Assembly (NCBI GenBank): GCA_965240325.2
Contig: OZ251222.1
Coordinates: 2,604,001 to 2,668,000 of the forward strand
Direction of reading: 5' to 3'
Length of the DNA stretch: 64,000 nucleotides
Source of the DNA: Rebecca billardiae RCC1528
Lineage: Eukaryota > Haptophyta
Part shown: piece by piece, positions 11,201 through 21,919 of the stretch
Layout of the letters: each line of letters opens with the position of its first letter
Numbering within the stretch: the stretch's first letter is position 1
Translations under genes and position numbers: made by a program
The notes under the pieces: generated by a model
Told to the model about the DNA's origin: nothing
The model's database searches: none
The model's input: the letters and a program-made list of their open reading frames with translations, nothing else

Positions 11201-14159
11201 GCGCAGCGCGCTGGCGCGCGCGCGCGCGCCACGCTCGCGCGGCGACGGCGCCAGCGCGACCAGCGCCGCGCGGCTGAGCGCGGCGCGCGCGGCCGCGCGC
11301 CACCGCGGCAGCGCGGCGCGGCGCGCGCGCGCGCGGCGCGCGCGCGCTGCCGCTGCCGCGGCGCCACGGCGCCGCGCGCTCGACGCGATGCGCGCGAGCG
11401 CCGTGGACGCGCGGCGCGCGCGCGCGTGCGCGTAAGCGCGCGCGAGCAGCGCCGCCGCCGCCGCGCGCGCCGCCCATCGCGCGAGCGCGCGCGCGGGCGC
11501 GCGCGCGCGCGCCGCCGCGCCGCGCCGCGCGCCGGCCGCGCCGCGCGCGGCCGCGGCCGCGGCCGCGCGCCAGCGCGCCAGCCGCGCGGCCGCGGCGTGC
11601 CGGGCGGCGACGGCCGCGGCGGCGCGCGCGGCGCGGCGCGCGCGGCGCACGTCGGCGGCGCGTGCGGACCACACCACTAGCGCCTCGGCGGCCGGCCCGC
11701 CGCGCGCGCGCGCCGCCGCGAGCGCGCGCGCGCGCGCGTGCCGCGCCGCGGCCGCGCGCCACGCGCGCCACGGCGCGCGCCGCGCGCGCCGCGCGCCGTG
11801 CGCGCGCGCGGCGCGCGCGGCGGCGGCGAAGGCGGCGGCAGCCCGCCACGCGCTGAGCGCGCGCGCGAGGCTCGGCTCGGCGGCGCCATCGGCGCGCGAG
11901 CGCGGCGCCGCCCGCCGCCGCGCCCACGCGGCCCACGCGGCGCGCGCGGCGGTGGCGCGCGCCGCGGCCGCGGCGCGCGCGGCCGCGGCCGCGCCGCGCC
12001 GCGCGCGCTCGGCCGCCGCCGCCCAGCGCGCGTGCGCGGCGGCGGCGGCGGCGGCGCGGCGCGCGGCGGCGCGCGCATCGGCGGCGGCGTAGCGCGCGCG
12101 GCGTGCGGCGTGCGCCCGCGCGCGTGCCGCCCACGCGCGCAACGCGCGCGCGCGCGCCGCCGCGCGCGCGCGCGCGGCGCGGCGCGCGGCGGCGCGCGCG
12201 GCCGCCGCGGCGCGCGCGAGCGCGCGCAGCGCGCGGCCGCGCGCGGCCGCGCCGCCGCGCGCGGCGCACGCAGCCGCCGCGGCGTGTGCGCGGCCGAGAA
12301 GGCGCCAGCGCGCGGCGAGCGTGCGCACGGCACGCTCGCGCCAGCGCCTGCGCGCGCGCATGCCGCGCACCTCGGCGCGCGAGCGCGCGCGCGCGGCGCG
12401 GCGCCACGCGCGCACCGCGGCGGCGCGCGCGGCGCGCGCGGCGGCGCGCGGCGCGCGTGCGGCGCGCGCCGCCGCTGCGCACCGCCGCCACGCGTCGCGC
12501 GCCGCGCCGGCGGCGCGCGCGGCGTGGCGCGCGCGCAGCGCGCGCGCCGCACGCGCGCGCGCCGCGTCCAGCGCCGCTGCCGCGCCCGCGCCGCGCCGCC
12601 ACATCGCGAGCGCGCGCGCCGCGCGCCGCGCCGCGCCGGCGGCGCGCGCGGCCGCGGCGGCGCGCGGCGCGGCGCGCGCCGCGCGCGCCGCCCACGCCGC
12701 GCGCGCCGCGTGCAGCCGGCGGCGGGTGAGCGCGCTGCGCGCGGAGGCCTCGCGCGCGCGCGTGCGGCGCGCGCCGAGCGCGGCGCGCCGCCACGCGCGC
12801 ACACACCGCGCGCGCGCCGAGCCGCCGGCCGCGTCGGCGGCGGCGGCGGCGTTGGCGGCGGCGGCCGCGGCCGCGCGCAGCCGAGGCAGGGCGCGCGCCG
12901 CGCCGCGCCGCGCGGCGTGCTCGGTCGCGGCGGCGAGCATGGCGCGGCGCGAGGCCCGGCGGGTCGGAGGCGGCGCGGGGCCCGCGGGGCCGTCGTCGTT
13001 CCCGCCCTCGCCCACCGCGGACCCGCCGCCGCCGCGCGCCCACCGCCGCCACCGCCGCCACGCGCGCGCGCGCGCCGCGCCGCGCGCCGCGCGCGCGGCC
13101 GCGGCCGCGGCCGCCGTGGCGCGCGCCGCCGCCGCCGCGCCGCGCCACGCGCGCACGGCGCCGCGCGCCGAGCGCGCGGCATGCAGCCGGCCGAAGCGCG
13201 CGTGCGCCGCGCGCGCCGCGCGCCGCCGCCTCGCCCGCGCGCGCAGCGCGCGCAGCGCCGCCTCCGCCGCCGCGTCCGCGCGCCGCGCCAGTACACGCGC
13301 ATCCGCCGCGCGCGCGACTCGGTCGTAGCGGCGCGCGGCCGCGCCCGCGCGCCAGCGACGCAGCGCGGCGCTTCGCCGGCGCGCGCGCGCGGCGAGGCCG
13401 GAGGCGGAGGCGGCGGCGAGGCGGGCGAGCGCGCGCAGCGCGCGGCCGAGCAGCAACACGCCCGCGCGCGGCGGCGGCGGCCTCGGCCACGCCCGCGCGC
13501 CGCGCGCCGCCGCGCGCCGGCCCAGCGCGCCGCGCCGCCACGCACGCAGCGCGCGGTAGCGGCGCGCGGCCGCGCCCGTGGCGGCAGCGGCGCGCGCGCG
13601 CGCGCGGTGCTCGGCGCGGCGCTGCGCGGCGTGGCGCAGCGCGCGCACGGCGGCGCGCGAGCGCACCGCGCCGAACGGCACCGCGCCGCGCCGCGCCGCG
13701 CCCGAGCTTCCGCCGCCGCAGCCGCCGCGTGCGCGCAACGCCGCGGCCGCGGCGCGCGCGCGGCGCAGCGCGGCCGCGCGGCGCGCGACGGCGGCGACGG
13801 TGGCGAGGGCGGTGCCGTAGCGCGCGGCGTGGGCGGCGCGCGCGAGCGCGCTCAGCGCGCGCCTCGAGCGCGCGCGCGAGGCGAGGACGCCCGCTGTGGC
13901 CGCGAGCGCGCGCCCCAGCGCCCGCCGCTGCCACCGCCCCACAGCGGCGGCGCGCGCGCGGCGCGCGGCGCGCGCGCGCGCGGCGGCGCTCACGGCCGCG
14001 CGCGCTTGCGCGGCGGCGCGCGCGTGCGCCCGCCACGCCGCGCACACGCCGCCGAGCTGGCGCGACGCGCGCCACGCGCGCGCCATCGCCGCGGCGGTGC
14101 GGCGCTCCGAGAACGCCGCCGACGCGGCCGCCTCGCGCGCGCTCACCGTCGCGCCCGAC

Positions 14160-14191
<32 letters not shown>

Positions 14192-14356
14192 GCCGCCACC
14201 GCCGCCACCGCTGCCCTCGCCCTGCCAGAAATGCCGCCCGGCATGGGCGCCACGGAGCGCGCGCGCGATGGCGAGCGGGCGGAGGGCCAGCGCGCGCTCG
14301 CCCAGCGCAGCGAGCTCGTGTGCGTCGTCCTCGTCTGCGCCGCGCGGCACGTCCAG

Positions 14357-14387
<31 letters not shown>

Positions 14388-15749
14388 TCGCCGCCGCCGC
14401 CGCCGCCGCCGCCGCTGCGGGCGCCGCGCGCGGCGCGCTCGCCGCCGCCGCCGCCGATCCGGCGGTTGAGGCGGCGGAGCACGAGCGCGTCGTCGGCTTC
14501 GTCCGAGCTGGCGTCGCTCCGGCGCCGAGTCTCCATCGCGTGCGCTACACCGCCCGCGCCGCCGGCTGCGCCCAGCGGCGGCGCGGCTGACGGCGGCGGC
14601 GGCGGCGGCGGCGGCGGGTCGCGCGGCGGCGGTGCGTGCGCGGCTGTCGTCTGTACCGCCGTGCTGACGAGGCGGCGGGTGCGTGCGCTCGCGGTGGCGG
14701 AGGCGGCGTCGAGCGCGACGGAGGCCGCCGCCGCCACCGCCTCCGCCGCGGCTGCGGCGTCCTCCGCGGCCGCGGCGCGCGCCTCCACGTCCGCAGCCCG
14801 CGCCTCGGCCGCAGCCGCCACCTCCGCCGCGCGCGCGTCAGCACTCAGGGCGCGCACCGCCTCGCGCCAGCGCGCGAGGCCGCGCGCGCGCGCGAGCGCG
14901 AGGGCGGTGGTGAGCAGCGCGAGCACGCTCGACGCGGCGTGTTCGCGACGCAGCCACCACGCCTGCTTCGCCCGCGCGCGCTCCGCCTCGCGCAGCTCGA
15001 CGCCGAGGCAGCGCACGGCGACGGCGCGCGCGCGCTCGGCCGCGCGCGCCTGCGCCGTCGCCGCGTCAACAGCCTGCAGGGCGTTGGTCATGCCGCGGGT
15101 GGAGGACTTGGAGAGCGAGACGAGGTACTCGACGCGCGCCTCGTCCTCGGGCGTCACCGTCGAGACGCGCGAGACTGCGCTCACGCGCCGCGCGCCGCCG
15201 TTCCCTCCCTCATCGCCCGCGGTCGATGCTGGCGGGCCACACGGCGGGGAGCAGCCGATCGCGCGGGCGCGCGCGCGGCGGCGGTGAGTGAGCGCGCGCG
15301 GCTGCGATGCGCGCGCGCGCAGGCGAGGTGCGTCGTACCTGCGCGCAGCTCGTCGTTCTGCCCCTCGAGCGAGCGGTTCATCTGCGCGCACGCAGGCGGC
15401 GCGCGCGATCGCGGGCGTTGCGCAGGCCGCACCGGCGCTGAGCGGCAGGCGCGCGCCGGCGGGTACGCTGGCGGGGGCTGCGCGGTGCATGGCGTGCGCT
15501 GTACGTGCAGCACTGCCCGTGCACGCGTGGAGCTGCTCCGCCCGGTGCGTACCGCACATCGCCCGCGCGCGCGCCCGCTCTCGCGCGGCCAGCCCCTAGC
15601 CGCCGCCGCCGCCGCCGCCGCCCGGCACGCACCTCGTACATCTGGCGCAGCATGGCGGTCTGCTGCGCGATGATGGCCTCGGCGTCGGCGACCCGGCGCT
15701 CGAGCGTGGCCACGTGCTCCGCGCGCGCATGGGCCCCCGCGCCGAGCAT
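5246..15749 (-). CDS. giant Ala/Arg-rich Sfi1-like repeat protein (predicted 3,328 aa, 4 exons)
   Basis: Proposed exons in transcript order are 15749-15633, 15381-15339, 15228-6995 and 6838-5246 (9,987 nt). All junctions keep phase: donors GTGCGT, GTACGA, GTGCGT; acceptors CGCAG, CCAG, TGCAG. The N-terminus is a short coiled coil (HVATLERRVADAEAIIAQQ), then a Glu/Arg helix ending in a hydrophobic segment (SSVLALLTTALALARA). Gly and Ala tracts follow, then roughly 2,000 residues of a degenerate repeat of the type A-L-R-A-W-R-R/A, spaced about 27-35 residues apart, and a Ser/Pro-rich tail. The Leu-x-x-Trp core, basic helices and spacing resemble Sfi1 centrin-binding repeats, which would suggest a centrosome or basal-body scaffold. 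This is inference: Ala/Arg dominance could mimic the repeat. The exon C acceptor could instead be the later GAGCGCAG; both stay in frame. Other frames are also open because the DNA almost lacks A/T, but only this one has regular Trp and a sensible tail. Confidence 0.6.
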
Positions 15750-16084
15750 GGGAGGGCGTCGGTGCGGCTGGGCGCGCGCTGCCCCCTTCGTGCCAGCCTC
15801 CCCGTGTGCTCGGCCCCCTCGTTGACGCTCTTCGCCGGCGGCGGCTGGCCAACGGTCTTTTTTTTGAGCCGGGGAAAGTCCGGCGCTGCTGACGAGCCAG
15901 TGGAGTGGGCGAATCTGACGAGCCCAAGCGGGAATCCGACGAAATGGGGCAACGGCGGGTACGGAAACACACGCCTACGACACTGCGGAAACGGCCGGTC
16001 ACCTTCAGCGGCAACGACTTTTTGTCTTTGACCGCGGCACACAGCGGGCGGACGACGGCTGCGCGAGAGAGGGCAAGGCAAGCC
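15750..16084. promoter_or_regulatory. shared upstream region of the Sfi1-like gene and ftsZ
   Basis: This 335-bp gap lies between two divergent start codons. It is less G/C-dominated than either gene and has a T9 run near 15858. I see no recognisable promoter element; calling it a shared promoter region rests on gene orientation only. Confidence 0.35.
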
Positions 16085-17950
16085 ATGCGAACACTGCTGC
16101 TCGCGCTCAGCGCGCTCCTGCTGCCCGCCGCGGCGGTGCACCCGTCGTCGTCGCGCTCCCCCCGTGTCGGGCACTCGGCCCCCACGCCACGCGCCGCCGC
16201 GTACCGCGACCCCGACCTCATCCTCGGCACCCCGCTGTACGCCGCCGAGCCGACGACCCACGCCGAGGCGGGCGCCGCGCCCGACGAGGCCGAGCCCGCC
16301 GAGCCCGCGGCGCAGGCGGCGGCGCCGCCGCCGACGGGCGGCCCGGCGGAGTCGGAGATGCAGCACCGCCTCGCCCTCGAGTCGCTCGGCGAGAAGCTCG
16401 CGCGCGCGCAGGACGACCTCGCCCGCCTCACGCGCGACTATGACGAGCTACGCGAGGAGCTGGGCGGCGCGGCCGGCGCCGAGCGCGCGGGCGGCGCGGC
16501 GGGGGCGCACGAGCTCGCGGCCGCGGCGGGCGTGAGCAGCTCGGCGACCGGCCCGATCCGCGGCGTCACCGTCGCGTCCGCCGAGCCCGCGCACGCTGCC
16601 GCGCCCGCGCACGCCGCCGCGCACGCCGACGTGGACCGCGTGCGCACGCCCGTGTGCGTGCGCGTCGTCGGCGTCGGCGGCGGCGGCGGGAACACGGTGA
16701 ACCGGCTGGCGGAGTGCACGAGCAAGTACTCGACCGACACGCTCTCGATGATCGCGGTGAACACCGACTTGCAAGCGCTCGAGCGCTCGCGCGCGCACGA
16801 GGCACTTCTGGTGGGCGCGGAGGGCGAGCGCAAGCACGCGGGCCGCGGCGCCGGCGGCGACCCCGCGATCGGGCGCGAGGCGGCGGAGCACTCGGTGGGC
16901 GCGCTGGCCGAGGCGGTGGCGGGCGCAGACCTCGTCTTCGTCACGGCGGGCATGGGCGGCGGCACCGGCTCGGGCGCCGCGCCCACCGTCGCGCGCGTCG
17001 CGCGCGAGGCGGGTGCGCTCGCTGTTGGCGTCGTCACGCGGCCGTTCGGCTTCGAGGGCTCGCGGCGCTCGGAGCAGGCGGAGGCGGCGATCCAGGCGCT
17101 CGAGGCGGAGACGGACGCGCTGGTGGTGATCTCGAACGACCGGCTGCTCTCGCAGCTCCCGCCCGGCGTCAGCGTCGAGGACGCCTTCACCGCCGCAGAC
17201 GACGTGCTCCGGCAGGCAATCTGCGGCGTCGCTGAGATCGTGCTCGGCACCGGGCTGATCAACGTGGACTTCAACGACCTGCGCGCGGTGATGGAGAGCG
17301 CGGGGCCGAGCCTGGTCGGGATCGGCGAGGCGGAGGGCTCGGCGGCGGAGGCGGCGTGCAAGGCGATCGAGTGCCCGCTCCTCGAGACCGCCGCCTCGGA
17401 CGCCAAGGGCATCGTGTTCAACGTGTGCGGCGGCCACCAGCTCTCGCTGCGCGAGGTGCACGGCGCCGCGGACGCGATCAGCGCCATCGTGCACCCGGAG
17501 GCGAACATCATCTTCGGTGCGCGCGCGGGCGCGGCGCGGGGGCGCGGGGGCGGGCAGCGCCATGCGCCGTGCGCCGTGCGCCGTGCGCGCGCTGAGCACC
17601 CGCGCACCCTCGCTGCACCGCGCCGCGCAGGCGCGTCGATTGACGAGGCGCTGGGCGACAAGGTGGTGGTCACCGTCATCGCCACCGGCATCGGCCACGC
17701 CAAGAAGCCCGACTTGCCGCCGGCGCCGCAGCAGGCGGCGGCGAAGGCGGAGGGCGGCGCGAAGCAGCCCGCGTCGCGCGCGCCCGCGCCGCGCGCAGCC
17801 GGCGGCGCGCGCGCCGAGCGCAGCGGCTCGCTGGTCGGCGCAGCGCGCTCCGTGTTCAAGCGCATGGGCGGCGGCTCGGCGGGCCCGAGCGCGCGCGCGC
17901 GGCTCGGCGCCGGCGCCGAGTGGCGTGACGGCGAGCCGCAGCAGCACTGA
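16085..17950 (+). CDS. ftsZ: FtsZ, plastid-division type, 2 exons
   Basis: Exons 16085-17516 and 17631-17950 give 583 aa. The N-terminus is a secretory signal (MRTLLLALSALLLPAAAVH) followed by a Ser/Arg/Pro-rich stretch, as expected for import into a plastid with extra membranes; a heptad-like segment follows (about residues 98-128). The GTPase core has the nucleotide loop GVGGGGGNTVNRL (about residue 195), AVNTDLQAL, the tubulin signature GGGTGSG (about 291-297) and the T7 loop NVDFNDLR (about 393), so it should be an active polymerising GTPase. Splicing out the 114-bp intron joins NIIFG to ASIDEALGDK, the usual FtsZ sequence. The intron has no in-frame stop and its length is a multiple of three, so the unspliced frame also stays open. 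The tail ends in a basic/hydrophobic patch (GAARSVFKRM). It is divergent from the Sfi1-like gene with 335 bp between start codons. Confidence 0.95.
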   Translation: MRTLLLALSALLLPAAAVHPSSSRSPRVGHSAPTPRAAAYRDPDLILGTPLYAAEPTTHAEAGAAPDEAEPAEPAAQAAAPPPTGGPAESEMQHRLALESLGEKLARAQDDLARLTRDYDELREELGGAAGAERAGGAAGAHELAAAAGVSSSATGPIRGVTVASAEPAHAAAPAHAAAHADVDRVRTPVCVRVVGVGGGGGNTVNRLAECTSKYSTDTLSMIAVNTDLQALERSRAHEALLVGAEGERKHAGRGAGGDPAIGREAAEHSVGALAEAVAGADLVFVTAGMGGGTGSGAAPTVARVAREAGALAVGVVTRPFGFEGSRRSEQAEAAIQALEAETDALVVISNDRLLSQLPPGVSVEDAFTAADDVLRQAICGVAEIVLGTGLINVDFNDLRAVMESAGPSLVGIGEAEGSAAEAACKAIECPLLETAASDAKGIVFNVCGGHQLSLREVHGAADAISAIVHPEANIIFGARAGAARGRGGGQRHAPCAVRRARAEHPRTLAAPRRAGASIDEALGDKVVVTVIATGIGHAKKPDLPPAPQQAAAKAEGGAKQPASRAPAPRAAGGARAERSGSLVGAARSVFKRMGGGSAGPSARARLGAGAEWRDGEPQQH

Positions 17951-18604
17951 GCGGGGGAGCGAGCAGGCGCCGCCCGCGGGACTCGCCCGCGGGGGCCGCG
18001 AGCCACAGCGCGGGCGCCGCAACCCCCGTTGCCACCTGCAGGGCTCGGCGCGCGCTGGCTAGTGGCTGAGCCGCCACTCACAGACAGACGGCGCGCCGCC
18101 CCGCGCTCTCGGATCAAGTAAGTCACTGCGGCGCCGCAGCCCGGCGGCGCCGAGCATGAGCACTCTCACACACAGCAGTGTCAGTGACTTCGAGTCTAGT
18201 CTCGGACTCTCGGAGCAGTTGCTGTATTATGTCAGCTGTCGTACTACCGTAGCAGTACGGCTAGCAGCTGAGCCCGTGGCCGTGTCGTCCCGGCGTCACC
18301 GTCAGTCGTCACGGACTCACGGACCGTACTTAGTCTACGATTCACACTACTGCGCTTGACGATTGAATCATCAACGCATCAGATGAGTGCCGTCTTGCGC
18401 CGCGTCTGACGCCTCTGAGTGACGAGTGAGTAGTCTGACGGCCCGCGTCTCACAGCCGGCAGTCTCGTCCGCAGTCTGCCAGCCGACAGCCAGCCGCGTT
18501 AGGTCAAGGACAAGGTGAAGGTGGGTAGGACCGTAGGTACTAGGTAGGCCGTAGGTGGGGCCCGGCGGCTGACGGCGCGCGACAGTAGTAGACTGCTTAG
18601 ACAA
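17951..18604. other. spacer 3' of ftsZ
   Basis: The first 150 bp are G/C-rich and probably 3' UTR. From about 18090 on the sequence changes to a balanced composition, dense in words such as CAGTC, GACTC and TACTAG. I see no coding signal. Confidence 0.4.
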
Positions 18605-19501
18605 GGCCTGTTTTATTTCTACGAGAGCCCAACGGCGACATTCGCCAAAACGCGGTAAAATGGCGGCGGCTTGCCCGCTGGTGGTGGGTACCGGCGCGAG
18701 TGCGGAGTAGTGATGGCACGTCGTTGGCGCATGTTCGTACTAGGGCGCTGAGCTGTAGCGAAGGGTGTTGCCAAGGCATGCTGCTTAGCCTTGCCATGGT
18801 GCTTCGCCATGACACAGAGGTCACTCGCAGCGCACGGCGGTGTGACGATCGCCGCGCCGCGGCGGCAAACCGAGTTGCGGGCGCGCTGCGAGCTGCAAGC
18901 ACTCTGCCTTGGCTGCGTCGCGCCCATGTCAGTTGGTGAACCAAGACTGTTGAACGACAGATGGACTGCAAACGATACCAGCTCCACTCGCTCCGCCGCC
19001 CCTTCCTTGTCGAGCGTGAGATGTTTCCGTTGCGTGCGCTCGCACTGCAGCCTGCATTTGAACGTGGTCACGGCAGGTTGGTGGGCTGGTTGCTCAGGCC
19101 TCCTCGGCGTGGATGACGGTAAAGTGCGCACCTATGACGCGCGGAAAGGCCGTGCACACGCGTCCTCGCGCATCTGGCAGGCTGCAGTCTTGGCCAAGAT
19201 GATGAGAACAAGCCTGCCAGTGCCTCGCCACGCGGGCGCGAGCGCGCACAGAGATCTGGCTTCTGACCCGTGCTCTTCAGTGTACCTCGTGTGCGACGAC
19301 GACGAGGCGGACGAGCGCCGCAACTGGATTCGTGCACTCACCGGTCACCGAGGAGTGCACGAATCGCATTCCTCACGCACGTGGGGGCCGCCATCGGCCG
19401 TGAGAGGTACACTGAACGGGGCGTGACACCGATTCCCACTGGCGGGCACGGGTTTGTCGCCGTGACATAGTAAATGGAATCTGGTAGAAATAAAACAGGC
19501 C
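18605..19501. mobile_element. 897-bp non-autonomous TIR element
   Basis: Perfect 18-bp terminal inverted repeats bound the element: GGCCTGTTTTATTTCTAC at 18605-18622 and its reverse complement at 19484-19501. Directly outside both ends is ACAA (18601-18604 and 19502-19505), a plausible 4-bp target-site duplication. The interior has only short frames on both strands, the longest about 210 codons, with no transposase motif that I can see, so it would need a transposase in trans. The superfamily is not assignable from these ends. Confidence 0.75.
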
Positions 19502-19646
19502 ACAAGCAGTACGGCCCGACTTGATGATGATTGAATAACAGGGTGGTGGTTGGTTGGGGGCTGGCCAGGGTAGGGCTGGAGGCTTCGGCCGCCAGTCTGA
19601 TCACCCGGAGCCCGTTATAAAGGGGAATTTAAAAAGTGAAAACATA

Positions 19647-19652
19647 TTTATT
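19647..19652 (-). terminator. possible poly(A) signal of the TPT-family gene
   Basis: AATAAA on the minus strand, about 140 nt past the stop codon at 19791, in an unusually AT-rich stretch (19610-19680). Algal polyadenylation signals vary, so this is only suggestive. Confidence 0.25.
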
Positions 19653-19790
19653 GCTGATATGATTATGCTGAGTTCACATTGCCGCGCGCATCATTGGTGA
19701 TACGCAGACGGACGAGCAGTGCCCGACGAGTGGCGCGGCGCACTCGAGTCACGTCTCCTACGTCTCCTAGTAATTTGACAGAGACTCCGG

Positions 19791-21148
19791 TCATTCGTCG
19801 AGGCGGCGTGGCGCGTCCGCCTGCTGCATCGGCGTCGCGTGTGACGAGCAGCCACCGCCTGCACCGCCACCGCCGCCGCCGCCGCCGCCCGCGAGCGCCT
19901 GCGCGCGCGGCGACGCCGGTCCGCTGCCGTGCGCGCAGCCGTGGCCCGTCCCGCCGGCGCCGCGGTAGTGCGAGCCCGAGACGGGCGGCCGCCAGCCGGG
20001 GGCTGCGCCCGACGCGACCACCTTCACCGAGGTGAGCTCGTGCGCGCCGCCGCCGTTCGGCGCGGGCTCTCCCAGCCGGCGCTTCGCCGCGTTGTCCGCG
20101 AGCGTGTACATCCCCACGCCCACCACCGCCACCCCGATCCCGAGCTGGTTGAGCGCGCTCAGCTGCTTGCTGAACATGAGCGCGCCGCTCACGATGATGC
20201 CCAGCCGGCGCGTGATGTCGACGATCGAGAACGTGAGCGCCGAGACGAGGGTGACGAAGATGAAGTTGAGGCTGTACTCGATGTGGTACGCCACGGCGGT
20301 GAGCACGAGGACGAACGCGCCCCACGGCTGCAGCGCGGTCGCGACGAACGGCGCCGTCGGCGCGCCGCCGCCTGCGGGCGCGGCCGTCAGCAGCGTGAGC
20401 GCGAGCGCCGTGCCAGGCACCATCACCAGAGCGCACGACAGCGCCATCACGGTCTGCGCCTGCGTGCCGCTGAGGCCGGACGAGCGGATGATCGGCTTGG
20501 ACGCCACGTTGAGCAGCGTCTGCGCGAGCGAGCTCGCGATCGCCGCGCCCAGCCCGAGCGCGTTGCACTCCATGTCTGCATACGAGGCGAGCGCGACGCC
20601 GCACACGGTCGGCAGCAGCGACGCGTACACGCCGCCCGTGTACGTGGCGCCCATGAAGAGACGCGTGACGCAGACGGTGAAGAAGGGGATCGCCGACTTG
20701 AGCACGTACGGGAGGACAATGCCGGACGCGCCTGCGCGGCGCGGAGACCGGCGCGTGTGTGTCGCGCGCACACGGCCGTGTGACACGGGTGAGCCATGCG
20801 CGCGAGCACTCGCGGGCGCGCTCGAGCGCGCTCGCGGCGCGGGCGGCCGGCGAACGTACCCATCGCCACGCTATTGAAGAAGTTGGCGCACAACAGCAGC
20901 AGGCTCGGCAGCGCCAGGTGCCGCATCATTGGGCCGAGCTGCTTTGCCGGAACGCGCTGCGAGTCTCGCATCGCGGCATTTGTCACGAGCCCTATCAGAG
21001 CGGAGCCGGCGAAGCGCGCGGCCGTCAGCGCGCTTGGGCTCTGGAAGACGCGCAGGAAGGTGACGGAGCAGTACGTGGACAGCAGGCACGTCGTCGTCCA
21101 CCAGGCCAAGCCAATGACCGCGACGCGGCCGTTGAACGCGGCCACCAT
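19791..21148 (-). CDS. triose-phosphate/nucleotide-sugar transporter family (TPT, DMT superfamily), 2 exons
   Basis: Exons 21148-20860 and 20731-19791 give 409 aa. The junction ATGG|GTACG ... GCGCAG|GC joins SVAMG to ASGIVLPYVL in phase. About ten hydrophobic segments follow the drug/metabolite-transporter pattern. Typical TPT blocks are visible: YASLLPTVCGVALASY with an acidic/polar pair before NALG, then LNVASKP, and near the end VDITRRLGIIVSGALMF followed by LNQLGIGVAVVGVGMY. Lys and Arg in those two blocks match the substrate-contact region of the family. The tail (about residues 330-409) is Gly/Ser-rich and ends in the cytosol or stroma. The starting Met directly precedes the first membrane segment, so there is no cleavable targeting peptide in this model; a Golgi or ER sugar-nucleotide role is as likely as a plastid one. 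Confidence 0.88.
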
Positions 21149-21542
21149 TACTTCATTAGTTATTTACGAATATATTAATAAATAAGAGTTACCACTACGA
21201 GTCACGAGTGGTCGCGACGAATCGCGATGGCGGCCGCCACGCCCACCGCCTCAGTCACCCCGTCGGGACTGGGCGCAATGGCGGGCCACCAATCATGCTC
21301 CGCGGCGAAGCAGTGCCGTCACCAACAGTTCGATACCGATCTAGTTAGGTGATGACTGATGACTGATGCCAGCCAGTGATGGCGGCCGTCATCTTGCGAC
21401 TGCGCCGTGGGCTGCCCGGAGGCGGATGCGGCTCGGAGCATCCGACCCGGCGCGGTCGCCGTCAGTCACTCCACCGAGGGCCATCTGGACGGCATCATCA
21501 TCGTCAGCATCAGCAGCACCCGCCGCTAGGCGTCACCGAACA
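21149..21542. repeat. spacer with dispersed repeat pieces shared with 24.8-25.5 kb
   Basis: 21295-21338 matches 24781-24824 with small differences (both start ATGCTCCGCGGCG and end AACAGTTCGATA). 21461-21539 matches parts of 25340-25474 (both contain the words TCACTCCACCGAGGGCCATC and GTCAGCATCAGCAGCACCCG). No gene is seen. Confidence 0.6.
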
Positions 21543-21919
21543 TGTCAGACTGGGCACCAGTCCTCGGTGACACCGTTCCACACCGGAGCCGCGGGTATAA
21601 GTTTACGGGCTGTTTACGCAGCGACAAATACGCATCTCACAGTCACCCGCACGCACCGGCGGAGGCACGATCTCACTGCTACTACTATCTCCGTATCTCG
21701 GACAGTCCCGAGCCCCAAACCCTGGGCTTGGGGCTGACACCCTCATCCGTCATGTGACATCCGTCCGCTGCCCCTTCGGGCCTCGGGGCGGTCCGCTTTA
21801 ACTCCTTAGCCCCGGCGGCGCCTGATCGCTGACGGTGGACCTATCTATATCCGTTATCGCGGCCTATCGCCCACACGCGCGGTAGGGAGCACCCGGACGC
21901 TTCTTCTTCAGTCTAACAG
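21543..21919. repeat. dispersed hairpin-bearing repeat, copy 1
   Basis: Collinear with 44665-44948: both begin TGTCAGACTGGGCACCAGTC, share GACACCGTTCCACA, a hairpin starting AGCCCCAAAC, TCATCCGTCATGTGACA, a second G/C hairpin around CCCCTTCGGG, then GGTGGACCTATC, CGCCCACACGCGCGGTAGGG and CTTCTTCTTCAGTCTAACAG. This copy is longer by internal insertions. It could be a non-coding RNA gene, a SINE-like element or a structured spacer repeat; there is no open frame. Confidence 0.6.

Noticed and set aside
6111-14590. Plus-strand frames of 950-1,840 codons opposite the Sfi1-like gene
   Set aside because: They consist almost only of Ala/Arg without periodic hydrophobic residues; openness follows from lack of A/T. 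The minus frame has Trp periodicity and a credible tail.
15868-15885. RNase P-like word GGGGAAAGTCCGG upstream of ftsZ
   Set aside because: Only this short match is present; no surrounding conserved regions are seen.
18619-19426. Frames inside the 897-bp TIR element as transposase
   Set aside because: Short, overlapping on both strands, without recognisable catalytic motifs.
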